Notes: generated by a model from the sequence alone, not told the origin. Positions 1 through 29,630 are shown, numbered from the stretch's first letter. The stretch is 64,000 nucleotides of DNA from Sipunculus nudus (GCA_026874595.1 CM049310.1:25961058-26025057), one strand, 5' to 3'. A program made the numbers and translations.

Positions 1-48
1 TATACGTTTTTTTGTTTGCACACCCATTATTTACAGATATTCAGTTAC

Positions 49-7846
<7,798 letters not shown>

Positions 7847-8357
7847 GCCTGGTTACGATTACCCTGGAGACACCTAATAAAAACACCGCATAAACCTGGA
7901 AAAGTAAAAGACATAAAAATGCTTATATACAGCAGTCTTGGAAAAATTCGTCAAAAACAGGCTTATCGACTCTTAGGCCGAATAGTCTTCAGGGTGAACA
8001 CACTGACCAGATCTAATACTTTCTGTTAGCATGATACACTGGTTGATTCAATATGCCAGTTTGGGAAGTAATGCATAATCAACAGATTATCGTTTCACAC
8101 CTCGAGTTAAAGGTAAGAAAATACAAAATATGGACCTTTATTCATGTGTTTGAGATATGGCGTTTTCTTTTCCATATAAACAGACAACAATATTTCACGT
8201 CATTAGATTGTATTAAAAGTTGCCTAAAAGCAAGCGTCTGTAGATTCCAGGTACACAATTAATTACATTCTGGATAATTTCTTAACTTTAATAAAAATAC
8301 CTTATATATGTATGCATAGGAGATTATAATATATATAATGGTATATAAAAGACATAC

Positions 8358-8416
8358 CCTCTCTTCTGGCACTCCTCTGTATTATGCGTTTCACGAGTAG
8401 CTGATAGTACCTGACT
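8358..8416 (-). other. Non-coding first exon of copy A
   Basis: Predicted 5' UTR exon running from an initiator A at about 8416 to the donor GTATGT at 8352-8357. It is conserved in position and sequence in copies B and C. It splices to the acceptor at 7896, giving a leader of about 49 nt (7847-7895) before the start codon. That leader in copy A has an upstream ATG with a five-codon reading frame (7891-7874). Confidence 0.6.
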
Positions 8417-8499
8417 GATCCTGGGACCGGTGGTTTTAAATATATACCCAACCCTAAACCCTGTTACTCACAAGGTCACGCCACCACCGTGTTACGTGA
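8411..8499 (-). promoter_or_regulatory. Core promoter of copy A: TATA box, initiator, degenerate E-box
   Basis: TATATATTTAAA occupies 8446-8435 on the minus strand. An initiator TCAGTC lies at 8418-8413, with its A 30 bp downstream of the TATA start, the normal metazoan spacing. Further upstream, TTACGTGA at 8492-8499 corresponds to TCACGTGA in copies B and C. Compared with those copies, copy A lacks roughly 120 bp between the TATA box and this site, including the TGACGTAA motif. Confidence 0.6.
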
Positions 8500-8559
8500 A
8501 TGAGCTGTTCAGTGATGAATGATCAAGATAGTACATGTACAAGGTGCCAATTAATTATG

Positions 8560-8686
8560 AATAGTATTAGCCTATTAGTTGTAATTTACATAGCTATCTA
8601 ATTAAGACACAGTGCTAATTAAGGACGTCTTGAAATGTGGTCGGTCTTAAAGGCCTGGTTCATCTTAAAGGAAAAAAAACAAACTA

Positions 8687-8734
<48 letters not shown>

Positions 8735-10500
8735 CCATATTAATATAGGTCTCTTTTCACAAATTGGCTTATGAAGGAAAGGCGTCAAAACTGAATCTGA
8801 CATTTAAACAAAACCACATGTGATGCCCGCTGTTTGTTTTTATGTTTTATATATTAGAGATACATTATGGAAGAAACCTGAAAAGTCGAAAATATTCATT
8901 CACATGGAGAACGACCGGAAGTAATTTGAAAATCAATACATGCAGACTCATGCATGCAGATCAATTAACGTAGTTTGTATGTTATATCGGCCATAATGTG
9001 GTATTTGCGTGAATGCGTATCTTATGTTTAATGATTTGGTCTAACTACTTAGATATGTGGAAAATTGATCAACGGCCGATTGAATTGAGACACTCGGATT
9101 AAAATTGGTTATTGCATGAGCGAGTTGAGACGGAGTCCCAGTCATTACACAGTTTCTAACAGGAAAAGATTAGTGTGAATTTTCACACTCTGCTACAGCT
9201 CAGTCTGACAACTCCGAGATAAAGACGGAGGGCGAGACCATGGGACTCGAGATCATGCCCGAGACCTTGTACTCCTAGACCAAGATTTCGAGATATGTTT
9301 GTCGAACCATCATTTGTTCCTTGACATCAAAGGCTATGTTTCATAAAGTATCGAACAGACCTCCATAAGCAGTGCTAACGTTTAACAGATTACTGGTCTG
9401 AGACCCACTCAGAACCGCTTCAGAGTGACGCTTAGAACTCTGATATTTTAATGGATTTCAAATATATTGCATATATAAACACTTCTACTAATTAAGAGCA
9501 AGCCTTTACCGTTGAAAATTTAGTTAAGATGAAATGAAGACTAGTTTAGACACCAATACTAGTATCTGAATGACAAAAACAGCCATTAAATCCCATGACA
9601 AAAGACCCAAATATAGATGTGTTTATGAACAATATTAAATGTACACTTTGTATGCTTGCAACTTGAATGTTTGTAAGAGATAAAGGCAAACAGAAAATGA
9701 CATGAAATATTTTATTTCAAATATAACGTTAACACGAACTTAGACACAAATAAATAAACATATGAAACAGTACCAGACAAACAGCAAGTGGTTTTTCACG
9801 TATCACAGGCACCGGCCGGCCTTTAAACAACAGCATGTTCATGATGGGATTCATGGATTTTTGGCTGTGATAACTTTATGAACGTTCCTTTTTAATTCAG
9901 ACCAAACTATTTAGGGACCGGCGTTTTGTTTTGTTTGGTTATTTTGCAGTCTCGGTTTTTCGTCCTCCTTCATTTCTTCGTGTGTTATTGTTCCACAGAT
10001 TCCATATTTCTCACCAGCTCAGCCTTGGCACTGTTCAGCGTCAGCGTATATACAGTTCTCACAGCGCGAGATGAGAATGTCCATGAGATCTGTAATGTTT
10101 TTACAGAAATATTAGAATAAATCAAATACGCATTACACAAGATTTGTTATTTTGAACCACGCCGTTACAAAGTACAGATGTATTGACCTTTCCCTTTGAA
10201 CTTAATATTTTCCATATTAAAATGGCCCATTGATAAATATATATTTTTTTCTTGCTGAGTTTGACTTCAATTGCATCAATTATAAGAACATGTTTATGAT
10301 ACTTTAAAGCAATCAATATTTGATTTCAATACTTGTAGCAGATCCTATGACCAACAGATCATATTCGAGGTGAGTCATTAAATAACAAATAGATATCTAG
10401 GTAAACTGTCATATTTTCAGTTAGAATACTTGTAAATGCGATAATTAATATTTTTATGTATACATATAAGAACATTTTTAAATAGAGTTAAATAACATGA
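8560..10500. other. Spacer between copy A promoter and copy B 3' end
   Basis: Holds the (TTA)n run, a stretch with repeated 'gagac/gagtc' words at about 9120-9300, and a minus-strand AATAAA near 9707-9712 that could end a long 3' UTR of copy B. No convincing exon was seen. Confidence 0.6.
8683..8733. repeat. (TTA)n microsatellite
   Basis: About 16 uninterrupted ATT units upstream of copy A. Confidence 0.95.
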
Positions 10501-10507
10501 TTGTTAC

Positions 10508-19472
<8,965 letters not shown>

Positions 19473-19992
19473 GACTGGTTACGCTCACCCTGGAGACACC
19501 TTTTATAAAACGTCGCATAAACCTGAAAAAAAAAAATAAAAGACAAAAATGTTTTTTATAGTAGTATGAGAAAAAAATCGTCTAAAACAGGCACATGCGA
19601 CATTAAGGCCGAACAGTCTTCAGGATGAACACCAAACAGATCTTGTATACTTTCTGTTAGCATTATACACTGGTTGATTTAATGTGCCAGCATGGTAAGT
19701 GATGCATAATCAACAGGTTATCGTTTCTCGAATCGAGTTAAAGGTAAGAAAATACAAAATATGGACTTTTTTCATATGTTAGAGATTTGGCGTGTTCTTG
19801 TCAATAGAAATGTTTCACATCTTTGGATTGTATTAAAAGTTGTCCGAAAGAAAGCGTCTTAAATTTCCAGGTACACAATTAATTATATTGTGGATAATGT
19901 CTTAACTTAGATAAAAGTATTTTATATATTTCTGTATGGGAGATTACAATATATATAATATATAATATTATATATAATATATAACTACATAC

Positions 19993-20051
19993 CCTCTCTT
20001 CTGGCTCTCCTCAATGTTATGCGTTTCTCGTTTAGCTGAGAGTATCTGACT
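19993..20051 (-). other. Non-coding first exon of copy B
   Basis: Predicted 5' UTR exon from the initiator A at about 20051 to the donor GTATGT at 19987-19992, matching copy A closely. It splices to the acceptor ending at 19523, leaving a leader 19473-19522. That leader contains an upstream ATG out of frame with the protease start, and its reading frame overlaps the main start codon. Confidence 0.6.
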
Positions 20052-20243
20052 GATCATGGGACCGGTGGGTTTAGATATATACCCACCTTGAACAATGGGG
20101 TGCATACACATTAACAAGCTGAAGCAAGGAGATGAATAATGGCTAATTATTAGGATGACGTAACCATGCACGCGCCTCCAGAGCGACCCGCTGGTTGTCA
20201 ATTGCAATTACACCCAAGGTCACGCCACCACCATGTCACGTGA
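20046..20243 (-). promoter_or_regulatory. Promoter of copy B: initiator, TATA, TGACGTAA and TCACGTGA motifs
   Basis: TATATATCTAAA lies at 20081-20070 and the initiator TCAGTC at 20053-20048, 30 bp apart. Upstream are TGACGTAA at 20156-20163 (CRE or PAR-bZIP-like) and the palindrome TCACGTGA at 20236-20243 (E-box/M-box type, USF or MITF/TFE-like). The same two motifs with similar flanks (GCGACCCGCTGG between them) occur upstream of copy C although the surrounding sequence has diverged, which argues for selection. Confidence 0.6.
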
Positions 20244-20439
20244 ATGAACTTTTCAGTGATCAATGATCAAGATAGTACAAGGTACCAATTAATTATGGAC
20301 AGTATTAATCCAAAAGATGTGATATCCATAGCTATCTAATTAGGACATAGGGCTAATTAAAGTTATCTTGAAACGTGGTTGGTTGTAAAGGGCTGGTTCC
20401 GCTTAATGCCTGTGAAAAAAATACCATACTAGTTTTAAG

Positions 20440-21210
20440 GGATGGAAAATATTGGCTTTTGATATGGTAATTTCTTTGTATTTAATATGGCAAGAGTTAT
20501 AAAGAAAACGGAATCATGTCAGGTAAAGTTGTTGAAAATCCAGCCTGTTATCTATTGAAATGTTATAGGGTTTATGGTCGTGATTATAAATACTTAGGAT
20601 GTATTATTGACAGAAATCTGAATTGGAAAGAACATGTGTTGAATCAATCCAAGAAAGCAAACAAAAGATTATATAACCTATATTATCTAAGAAAGCTAAA
20701 TATTGACAAAACCATAATTATCATGTTTTATGATTCAGTAATTTCCAGTGTATTCATTGGAGTGCTGGTTTACAAATATATTTGATAAGTTAAAGAAATA
20801 GTTAAATAAAACCAGGAAGAGAAGTTGTAGAATAACTAGTACTTCTCTTGCCACACACCAGGAAATCTGTGAAACCCAAACAATGGCCTTCATATCAAAG
20901 ATCATGAACGACTCGTTTTAAAAAATCTCTCGTGCCATACAGTATTAAACTTTTTAACTCGCAACCCTCTTAGATATTTAATGTTTTGAATTATGTGTTT
21001 TATCTGCAGAATTATCTGTTTTATCATTTTACATGCTTATTTTTACATGATAGTCAAATATGGTATGTGTTATTTTTATGTGTTTTTATGTATTATTGTT
21101 ATGTATCTATATCTATATACTTATTTATTTTTATGTAATGAATTGCAAGTCAACGACAAATTCCTGGAACTGAAGGCTTATAAATGTTAACTTATCTTAT
21201 CTTATTAAGA
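20440..21210 (+). pseudogene. 3' remnant of a non-LTR retrotransposon
   Basis: An open stretch at 20516-20785 reads as the end of a LINE reverse transcriptase (YKYLGCIIDRNLNW, then KKANKRLYNLYYLRKL and MFYDSVISSV), matching the pattern downstream of the catalytic core in CR1/L2/Jockey-group elements. Frame-broken thumb sequence follows. The copy ends in a short (TTATC)n-like tail at 21188-21207, typical of CR1-like 3' ends. 5'-truncated and inactive. Confidence 0.75.
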
Positions 21211-21391
21211 TATTGAGTGGATAAATATCATTGACTGATATAAATGGGTTCCGACGAAGGCAATGCATGGGTTTTAATGATATTTTAATAAGAGATGCAT
21301 TAGCTCTCTTTTTTTTGTATTTATCAAAATAAAGTTATGCCATTAATAGCTCATAACAAAGCAGTAATAAAATATGGATGTCACCAGAATA

Positions 21392-21393
<2 letters not shown>

Positions 21394-21432
<39 letters not shown>

Positions 21433-21441
21433 ATATATATA

Positions 21442-21482
<41 letters not shown>
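21394..21482. repeat. (AT)n microsatellite with CTAT/CTGT interruptions
   Basis: Two long AT runs separated by 'ctatatatatatctgt', between the LINE remnant and the minisatellite. Confidence 0.95.
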
Positions 21483-21484
<2 letters not shown>

Positions 21485-22427
21485 GTGTCTGAAGGTGTGT
21501 GTGGCATAGGATATTTTTGTCTCGAGGAAAAGTCCATGGGTTTCCACATTACGACAGATCTCGAGAAAATATAAACTATTTCAACGAGGGTAGAATTTTA
21601 AAACAACTCCAATTTTAGACTTAAAACTATATGAAAATGAAGAGTAGATTAAGTGCGGATAAAATGAAAGGAAACATATTATGTTTTCATTTATTTTATT
21701 ACTTGGGTGAAAAAAAAATCACTTCTTTTTGAGACCAGTGCTGGACGCAGTCAGTCGATCTGTCGAACCGAAGCATGGCCGGTCGCACGCATGCCGTATA
21801 GCCTACGTTTTAAAGCTTTGCAAATCTTAATTACCCCGGCTTATAAAGAGTGCTCATAAAAAGTAAAATGTCTTTCATAATAACCGTTACACATGTGTAC
21901 ACATGTATGCATTGATATATTTATGAAATCTAACATGTTTGTAAATACATATTATATACTCACATTTTCATACAAAAATGCCCATTTAGAAATGTAAACA
22001 GCTTGTTACACCGCATCTAGAACATCAGATATGTAGAGATACATGAAAGGGTTTGTCAATGCTAAGATATACAGTTAAACAAGTGAACAAAAACTCATGT
22101 ATAACTGCACATGGTGCACTTTCATTTAACACCACTCACGTTTTAAAATTTTTTTTCAAGTTTTAACGTCATCAAATTTTTTTTACACAAACTGGATAAT
22201 CCTACATTTCTGTTGCGGCATATTTGAAATAACGAACCAAAAAGTGGAATCGGGGTTCGAGCCGATCACGTAGACACCAGCAAGCCGGTGCCCGCATCGG
22301 CTCCCTCACCAACGATGCCAGATCAAGAGCAAAGGTATCTAAGACGCCTTCCCAGATAAGCTCCAGAACGCCCAGTACTGGGTGCCAAGACAAGAAGTCG
22401 GATGAGCGAGAGGAGCAGCAGCAACCA

Positions 22428-24672
22428 CGCCCACTCCGTGATGAGGACCTGTACACCCTAGCCACCAGCAACCACGCCCACTCCGTGATGAGGGCCTGTA
22501 CACCCCAGCCACGCCCACTCCGTGATGAAGGCCTTTACACCCCTGCCACCAGCAACCACACCTACTCCGTGATGAGGACCTGTACATCCCAGCTACCAGC
22601 AACAACGCCCACTCCGTGATGAGGGCCTGTACACCCCCGAGCCACGCCCACTCCGTGATGAGGGCCTTTACACCCCTGCCACCAGCAACCACACCTACTC
22701 CGTGATGAGGACCTGTACATCCCATCTACCAGCAACAACGCCCACTCCGTGATGAGGGCCTTTACACCCCTGCCACCAGCAACCACACCTACTCCGTGAT
22801 GAGGACCTGTACATCCCATCTACCAGCAACAACGCCCACCCCGTGATGAGGGCCTGTACACCCCAGCCACGCCCACTCCGTGATGAGGGCCTTTACACCC
22901 CTGCCACCAGCAACCACACCTACTCCGTGATGAGGACCTGTACATCCCAGCTACCAGCAACAACGCCCACTCCGTGATGAGGGCCTGTACACCCCAGCCA
23001 CGCGCACTCCGTGATGAGGGCCTTTACACCCCTGCCACCAGCAACCACACGTACTCCGTGATGAGGACCTGTACATCCCAGCTACCAGCAACAACGCCCA
23101 CTCCGTGATGAGGGCCTGTACACCCCAGCCACGCCCACTCCGTGATGAGGGCCTTTACACCCCTGCCACCAGCAACCACACCTACTCCGTGATGAAGGCC
23201 TGTACACCATAGCCACTAGCAACCAAGCCCACTCCCTGATGAGGGCCTGTACACCCCAGCCACCAGCAACCACGCCCATTCCTTGATGAGGACCTGTACA
23301 CCCCAGCCACAAGCAATCACACCCACTCCGTGATGAGGACCTGTAAACCCAAACCACAGCAACCACACCCACTCCGTGCTGAGGACCTGTAAACCCCAGC
23401 CACCAGCAACCACACCCACTCCGTGATGAGGACCTGTACACCCAAGCTACCAGCAACCACGCCCACATCGTGATAAGGACCTGTACACCCCAGCCACAAG
23501 CAACCACACCAAATCCATGATGAGAGCCTGTACTCCCCAGCCACCAGCAACCAAACCTACTGGGTGATGAGGGCCATGCACACCCCAGCCAGCAGCAACC
23601 ACGCCGACTCCGTGATGAGGGCCTGTAAACCCCAGCCAGCAGCAACCACGCCGACTCCGTGATGAGGGCCTGTACACCCTAGCCACAAGCAACCACGTCC
23701 ACATCGTGATAAGGACCTGTACACCCCAGCCACCAGCAACCACACCCAATCCATGATGAGAGCCTGTACTCCCCTGCCACCAGCAACCAAACCCACTGGG
23801 TGATGAGGGCCTGTACACCCTAGCCACCAGCAACCACGCCCACTCCGTGACGAGGGCCTGTACATCCAAGCCATCAGCAACCACGCCCACTTTGTGACAA
23901 GGGCCTGCACACCCCAGCCACCAGCAACCACACTCACTCCATGAAAAGGGCCTGTACACCCCAGCCACCAGCAAACACACCCACTCCGTATTGAGGGCCT
24001 GTACACCCAAGCCACCAGCAACCACTCCCACTCCTTGATGAGGACCTATACACCCCAGCCACAAGCAATCACGCCCACTCCGTGATGAGGACCTGTACAC
24101 CCTAGCCACAGCAACCACATCCACTGCGTGATGAGGACCTGTACACCCCAGCCACCAGCAACCACACCCACTCCGTAATGAGGACCTGTACACCCAAGCC
24201 ACCAGCAACCACGCCCACATCCATGATGAGAGCCTGTACTCCCCAGCCACCAGCAACCACACCCAATCCATGATGAGAGCCTGTACTCCCCAGCCACCAG
24301 CAACCAAACCCACTGGGTGATGAGGGCCTGTACACCACAGCCACCAGCAACAACGCCCACTACGTGATGAGGGCCTGTATACCCCAGCCAGCAGCAACCA
24401 CGCCGACTCCGTGATGAGGGCCTGTACACCCTAGCCACAAGCAACCACGCCCACATCGTGATAAGGACCTGTACACCCCAGCCACCAGCAACCACACCCA
24501 ATCCATGATGAGAGCCTGTACTCCATAGCCACCAGCAACCAAACCCTCTGGGTGATGAGGGCCTGTACACCACAGCCACCAGCAACAACGCCCACTATGT
24601 GAAGAGGGCCTGTATACCCCAGCCACAAGCAACCACGCCGACTCCGTGATGAGGGCCTGTACACTGGAGCCA
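22428..24672. repeat. 2.2 kb minisatellite, 47-bp unit, about 48 copies
   Basis: The unit contains 'ccaccagcaaccacgccc', 'actccgtgatgagg' and 'gcctgtacacccc'; a 37-bp variant lacks the 'accagcaacc' part. The left part has a higher-order repeat near 131 bp (47+47+37), seen from the recurring 'gcctttacaccc' at 22531, 22664, 22758, 22890, 23020 and 23151. The right part has a five-unit higher order of about 235 bp, marked by 'ccatgatgagagcc' at 23515, 23751, 24268 and 24503. The minus strand is open in all three frames for long distances (up to 316 codons at 23447-24397), because 47 is not a multiple of 3 and the unit has almost no stops. No splice or start context supports a gene. Confidence 0.95.
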
Positions 24673-25020
24673 CCAGCGTGCAGGCAGTTTGGTACTAGTT
24701 TAGAACCTTTATATTGAATGAAGACAGCGATCTTTGCTTTTATTATCGACCTGCCATGCGAAGAGTTTAGGATTTATGTTTGCTAATAAAATATGTAAAA
24801 TAAAAAGTTTGGGTAAAGTTAATTATACCCAGGCCACCAGCAACCACGCCCACTCCGTGACGAGGCCCTGTACACCCGAGCCACCAGCGTGCAGGCAGTT
24901 TGGTACTAGTCTAGAACCTTTATATTGAATGAAGACAGCGATCTTTGCTTTCATTATCGACCTGCCATGCGAAGAGTTTAGGCTTTATGTTTGCTACAAA
25001 AATATGTAAAATAAAAAGTA
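24673..25020. repeat. Duplicated 130-bp block flanking a stray minisatellite unit
   Basis: Bases about 24677-24808 and 24888-25021 are near-identical (both start 'gtgcaggcagtttggtacta' and end 'atatgtaaaataaaaagt'). The 70 bp between them hold a minisatellite unit ('gccaccagcaaccacgccc') at about 24830-24886. The array edge was apparently duplicated together with its flank. Confidence 0.85.
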
Positions 25021-25059
25021 ATTTTATAGACTGATACATGTAACTTTTCAATTAAATGA

Positions 25060-26530
25060 CTTCTTCAGTAAGGCTGGCGAAAATCCAGCAAACAACTTTT
25101 CATCTCTCCCCAACCAAAATGTTTCTTCTGTCCCGAAATCTGATGGATTTAATATTTCTGAAGCCTCTGTAACTGAGGTTTACGATGCAATAATATCGCT
25201 AAAAGACGGCTCTTACTTAGATATAATTGATATGGACTGTCGATTGATTCGTGCTGCGGCTGATATAATCGCGCCAACTTTGACTAGTATTTTAATGATT
25301 CAATTTTCACGGGATTCTTACCATGTGGTTGGAAAATCGTTAGGGTCACACCTGTGTACAAAGGTTAAGGTAAAAGAAGTGAGATGACCAATTATAGACC
25401 GATAGCGATCATTTCACATCTAGCAAAGGTGTTTTAGAAACTTGTAAAAGATCAAGTAATGAAATTCCATATTCATTCCAATTTTATTTCGGATTGTCAG
25501 CATGCCTATATGCCAAACAAATCTACCATTGCTGCTCTGCATACTTTCATTGATGATATCTACAATAATTCTATATACATATGGACAAAGGACACCTTAC
25601 TCGTGCATGCTATGTCCATCTAGCAAAGGGTTTCGATAAAATCAATCATTCACAATTACTAAGTAAACTTGACCAGTAAACCATCTCCAAATCGTTTGAG
25701 GCAATGGGAAATTATATAGTCCTAGAATATTGAATATTGGTGTAACTCAACGTTCTACACGAGGACCAATATTGTTTAATCTCTATATTAATGACCTATT
25801 TATTCAACTAAGACCTTCAACTGCGTTGCCCATGCAGATGATACCGCTATATACTGGTATATATGGTACTTCAGTATCGGAGGTTCAAAATAAATTAAAG
25901 CAAGCTGTAAACGTTGCCTGAGACTGGTTTGCTGCTGATCGGTTGAAGAATAATGTAATGTTTTTAGGAAGTAAAATTGGCGTAAATTGTCATAAATTGA
26001 GCATAACGGACGGCTAACAGTGTACTTCTAAAAAAAACTTTATGAAGCAAAACTTTCAGATTTTTTACTGATGATTCCAGTCTATCCTGGTAACCGCTTG
26101 TACAAGTACTTTAAAATAAATTATCACCTAAACTTGTATTATTAAACCGCCTCTCTAAAGGCTTCTAGTACTAGTATCATTACTGGTTGATTTAATATTA
26201 ATGTTCGAAGTGCAACTTTAGTACAAACATTGAACTGGATGTCTGTATCAAACCGATATGAATACGTTAAAGCCCTTCTTATGCAAAATCATTACATTAA
26301 ACAACACACAATATTTTGCGAGAATCATTATCATTTGTCAAAATCTCTTTTGAGTACTCAACAAAATCTAATTTAATTACCCTTCTAAAGCCGAGATCGG
26401 AATATTATAAATCAAGTTTTATTTATGCTGGTCTATTATTATGGAATACGTTACCAAATGAGCTCAGATAAGTAAAATCCTCAGCCACATTTAAGCATAG
26501 CTTAAATCCTTCGTTTTAAGCTCTAAATTT
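25060..26530 (+). pseudogene. Decayed LINE reverse transcriptase
   Basis: Fragments in changing frames follow the order of a non-LTR reverse transcriptase: RVTPVYK, MTNYRPIAIISHLAKVF, then QHAYMPNKSTIAAL, a frame reading NIGVTQRSTRGPILFNLYINDL (25730-25921), SVSEVQNKLKQAVN and DWFAADRLKNN, and near 26440-26520 'wntlpnelr'-like and 'satfkhslk'-like words. The position of the catalytic (A/Y)xDD box reads QMI, so it is lost. At least six stops or shifts. CR1/Jockey-type by pattern; the family was not determined. Confidence 0.8.
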
Positions 26531-26639
26531 TTTTACTTTATAGTATTTAATTTCTTTAATTTCGATCTTTTTATGGTTTATTGTAACCTAGTTATTGCAT
26601 TGTAACTTAAAACACCTTTTCATTCAAACACACAAGATT

Positions 26640-28380
26640 CGCAGTGAATGAAATGTTTAATACTTCATTTTAATTTTACAATATGCATGATTCTATTACC
26701 ATTATATGTCTGACATATCTATTGTGTATATATGTATGTATATGATCATATGTATTTTAATGTTAATAAATTTCATATGTACCATTTTCACACGGCCTAG
26801 TGGAAGAACAGAATGATTTCTGAACAAGTTAACCTGTATAAATATATTTAAATAATAATTATAATTAAATAATGATAACTCAGTATCAGCTCGTATCATT
26901 GATGCGTCAGTCAGAGAGCCATACAATAGTTATATGATTTTCCTCAAGGTGGCAGTGCCTGTTCTATTGCGTTGGCCGCATCAAGAGCAAGTTTGATGGC
27001 TCTGTTAGAGGGAGATAAAGTCTTAACTCCTGCATCGACTGGGCCAGTCTAATCATCGGCCACTGCGGCATAATTAAAAATGTCACAACTTCTCGCTATT
27101 TCTATAGCAATTTAATATTGGTATACTTTTGACGGAAGGTCAGCTGCTTGTATATAATCAAACGTAAAAATAAGCGTTTATTTTTTTTTATTCTAACAAT
27201 AAACACGGTGATGCAACAGTAAGCGGAATATCCGACTGGTGATGTTAAAACATCTATCCTTGAAAGCCAGCTCTTTCTACCAAGAGGAAAACTAGGAAAA
27301 CGAGGATACCGCTGCTTAGGTTAGATATTGAAAAATTGTAAGTCAGAAACTTCATACCAATGAGTCTTTACCCTCAGTTTAGTCTAGTAATCTTAGTCTA
27401 GTAATAGTATAAATTAAATTAGTAATAAACATATACCTCCTCAGGTCTAAGAGTTTTATCTTGCTTTTATTTACCGAGTACAGGTAAAGATATACCTGTG
27501 TATAACTAGGCGGTACGGAGGCGGTATAGGGGGTGCGTAAACAATGAATTCAAAAGCTGGCCTTAGTGCCCCGTAGGCCTTAAATCAGGTAAACCAAACC
27601 GGAAACCTGCGTGTTATATTGTACACCTTTCTGTGTCAGGCAAAACCGTGAACCTGCGGATTATATATACCTATCTGTTTCAAGGCTGAATTCTGCGTGT
27701 CACTCTGAATGGTGTTGCTCCGCCTGTGTTTTTTTTTTCCCTTCATGCTTTGATGCGTGACAAGTGTTACGGGGCATAACAGAATGATGGTATCTTGAAC
27801 TGTACGCCGATGACGAAGTGAAGTTCTCCAGTTGCCGTGACTACACCCACTGAGGTAAGTACATATAAAGAGAGTTCCCTTGTGTGTTTGTTTATGTGTT
27901 GCGTTTGTGTGCGTGTGTGTTTGTGCAGCTCACAAAAGTCCATATGCATGTGACATGTAACACCCTTTTCGGTTTACTGTACGATGGGACATACACTACG
28001 TCCGAGGTGATTAAAGAGGGGTAAAAGTAGTTATTATAATAAATATTTAGTTTACTTCCAAAAATCAAGTATGTAGGGTTCATATGATTTAGAGAACAAG
28101 CAGGCTGGAACACTGATAAAGGCATTTGTTGTTATTATTACTATACATAGTACTTTAATAACTATCTGCCTTCATATTTGCACTATAAAATCAAATGCAA
28201 ATGCAATGTGTACCTGTAGCTCTGCTTTTAAATGCATTTACTTCTGAATAAAACCATGGCCACTATAACATACTTTTTTAAAAATTAAATTTCAAACATA
28301 ATGCAACTAATAAAATCAATGGTTATAATTTTTCTTTCACCGTCTGAGATAAATAGGGGGCCATGTTAAACCCACATATT
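26640..28380. other. Spacer without recognised features
   Basis: AT-rich unique-looking sequence between the LINE remnant and the 80-bp repeat. Short open frames have no splice or start support. A GT-rich stretch lies near 27885-27925. Confidence 0.6.
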
Positions 28381-28381
28381 A

Positions 28382-29262
28382 AGACAGGGTTGACTCAAGA
28401 AGAATTTGAGAATCATCAATGGAAAACTTTGCTGATTTGATTCTTGAGTAATATTCATTAAAGTCAGGGTAAACCGGAGAAGAATGTGGAAATTCTCCAG
28501 GAAAAGTTTGCTGATTTGATTCTGGGGAAACATTAATTATAGATAGGGTAAACCGAAGAAGAATTTGAAAGTCCTCTAGGAAAACTCTGCTGGTTTGATT
28601 CTTAGTTCACATTCTTTTAAGACAGGGTAAACCGAAGAAGAATTTGAAAATCCACAATGAAAAACTTTGCTGGTTTGATTCATGGGCAACATTCATTATA
28701 GACAGGGTAAACCAAAGAAGAAATGATAACCCTCAATGGAAAACTTTTCTGGTTCGATTCTGGGTTAACATTCATTAAAGACAGGGTTAACCAAAGAAGA
28801 ATGTGAAAACCCTCAGTGGAATACCTTGCTGGTTTGATCAAGGGTAACATTCATTATAGACAGGGTAAACCAAAGAAGAATTTGAAAATCCTCAATGGAA
28901 AACTTTGCTGATTATATTCTGGGTAGACATTCATTATAGACAGGATAAACCCAAGAAGAATTTGAAAATCCTCAATGAAAAATTTTGCTGATTTGATTCT
29001 GTGGTAACATTTATTTTAGACATTAGACAGGGTAAACCGAAGAAGAATTTGAAAATCCTCTATGAAAAACTTTGCTGGTTTGATTCTGGGGTAACTTTCA
29101 TTAAAGACAGGGTTAACCCGATAAGAATTTGAAAATCCTCAAAGGAAAACTTTACTGACTTGATTCTTGGGTAACATTCATTATAGACAGGGTAAACCGA
29201 AGAAGAATTTGAAAATCCTCAATAGAAAACTTTGCTGATTTGATTCTGGTTTTAAATTTTCC
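28382..29262. repeat. Tandem repeat, about 80-bp unit, 11 copies
   Basis: Unit starts near 28382, 28464, 28544, 28621, 28700, 28780, 28859, 28939, 29026, 29106 and 29186. Each begins 'gacagggtaaaccgaagaag', followed by 'aatttgaaaatcctcaatgg' and 'ctttgctgatttgattctgg'. One unit carries a 7-bp internal duplication ('cattaga'). No coding potential was found. Confidence 0.9.
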
Positions 29263-29596
29263 TATAGAATCGACATCTACTACGAATTATTAATTATACA
29301 TATTTAATGAGATAATGCGCAAAAAAATTGCATATGTGAGTAAATTAGTGAAATTTATTTTATTAAAAATAAATAGATTTGTTATTTGGACCTATGTGGA
29401 CAGAAAGTATTTCGAATACAAAATATTCAAATTTGATCAGATATAACGCGCGATCATATAAAATCATATTTTTAATTATTTAATTCAGATAATAATGCAA
29501 ATAAGACAAATTATTGAAGTTATTGTTACAGGTAGTGATCCTTTTATAAGAAAATCATTACGGAAATAATTTTTTATTACTTTACTTATAAGCCGT

Positions 29597-29630
<34 letters not shown>

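Noticed and set aside
23447-24397. 316-codon open frame on the minus strand of the minisatellite
   Set aside because: It follows the 47-bp repeat and the open state of all three unit frames. No splice, start or domain evidence; not annotated as a gene.
22428-24672. 'gtgatgag' words suggesting repeated hammerhead ribozymes
   Set aside because: The conserved core needs CTGATGA and a later GAAA in each unit; nearly all units read GTGATGA and lack GAAA.
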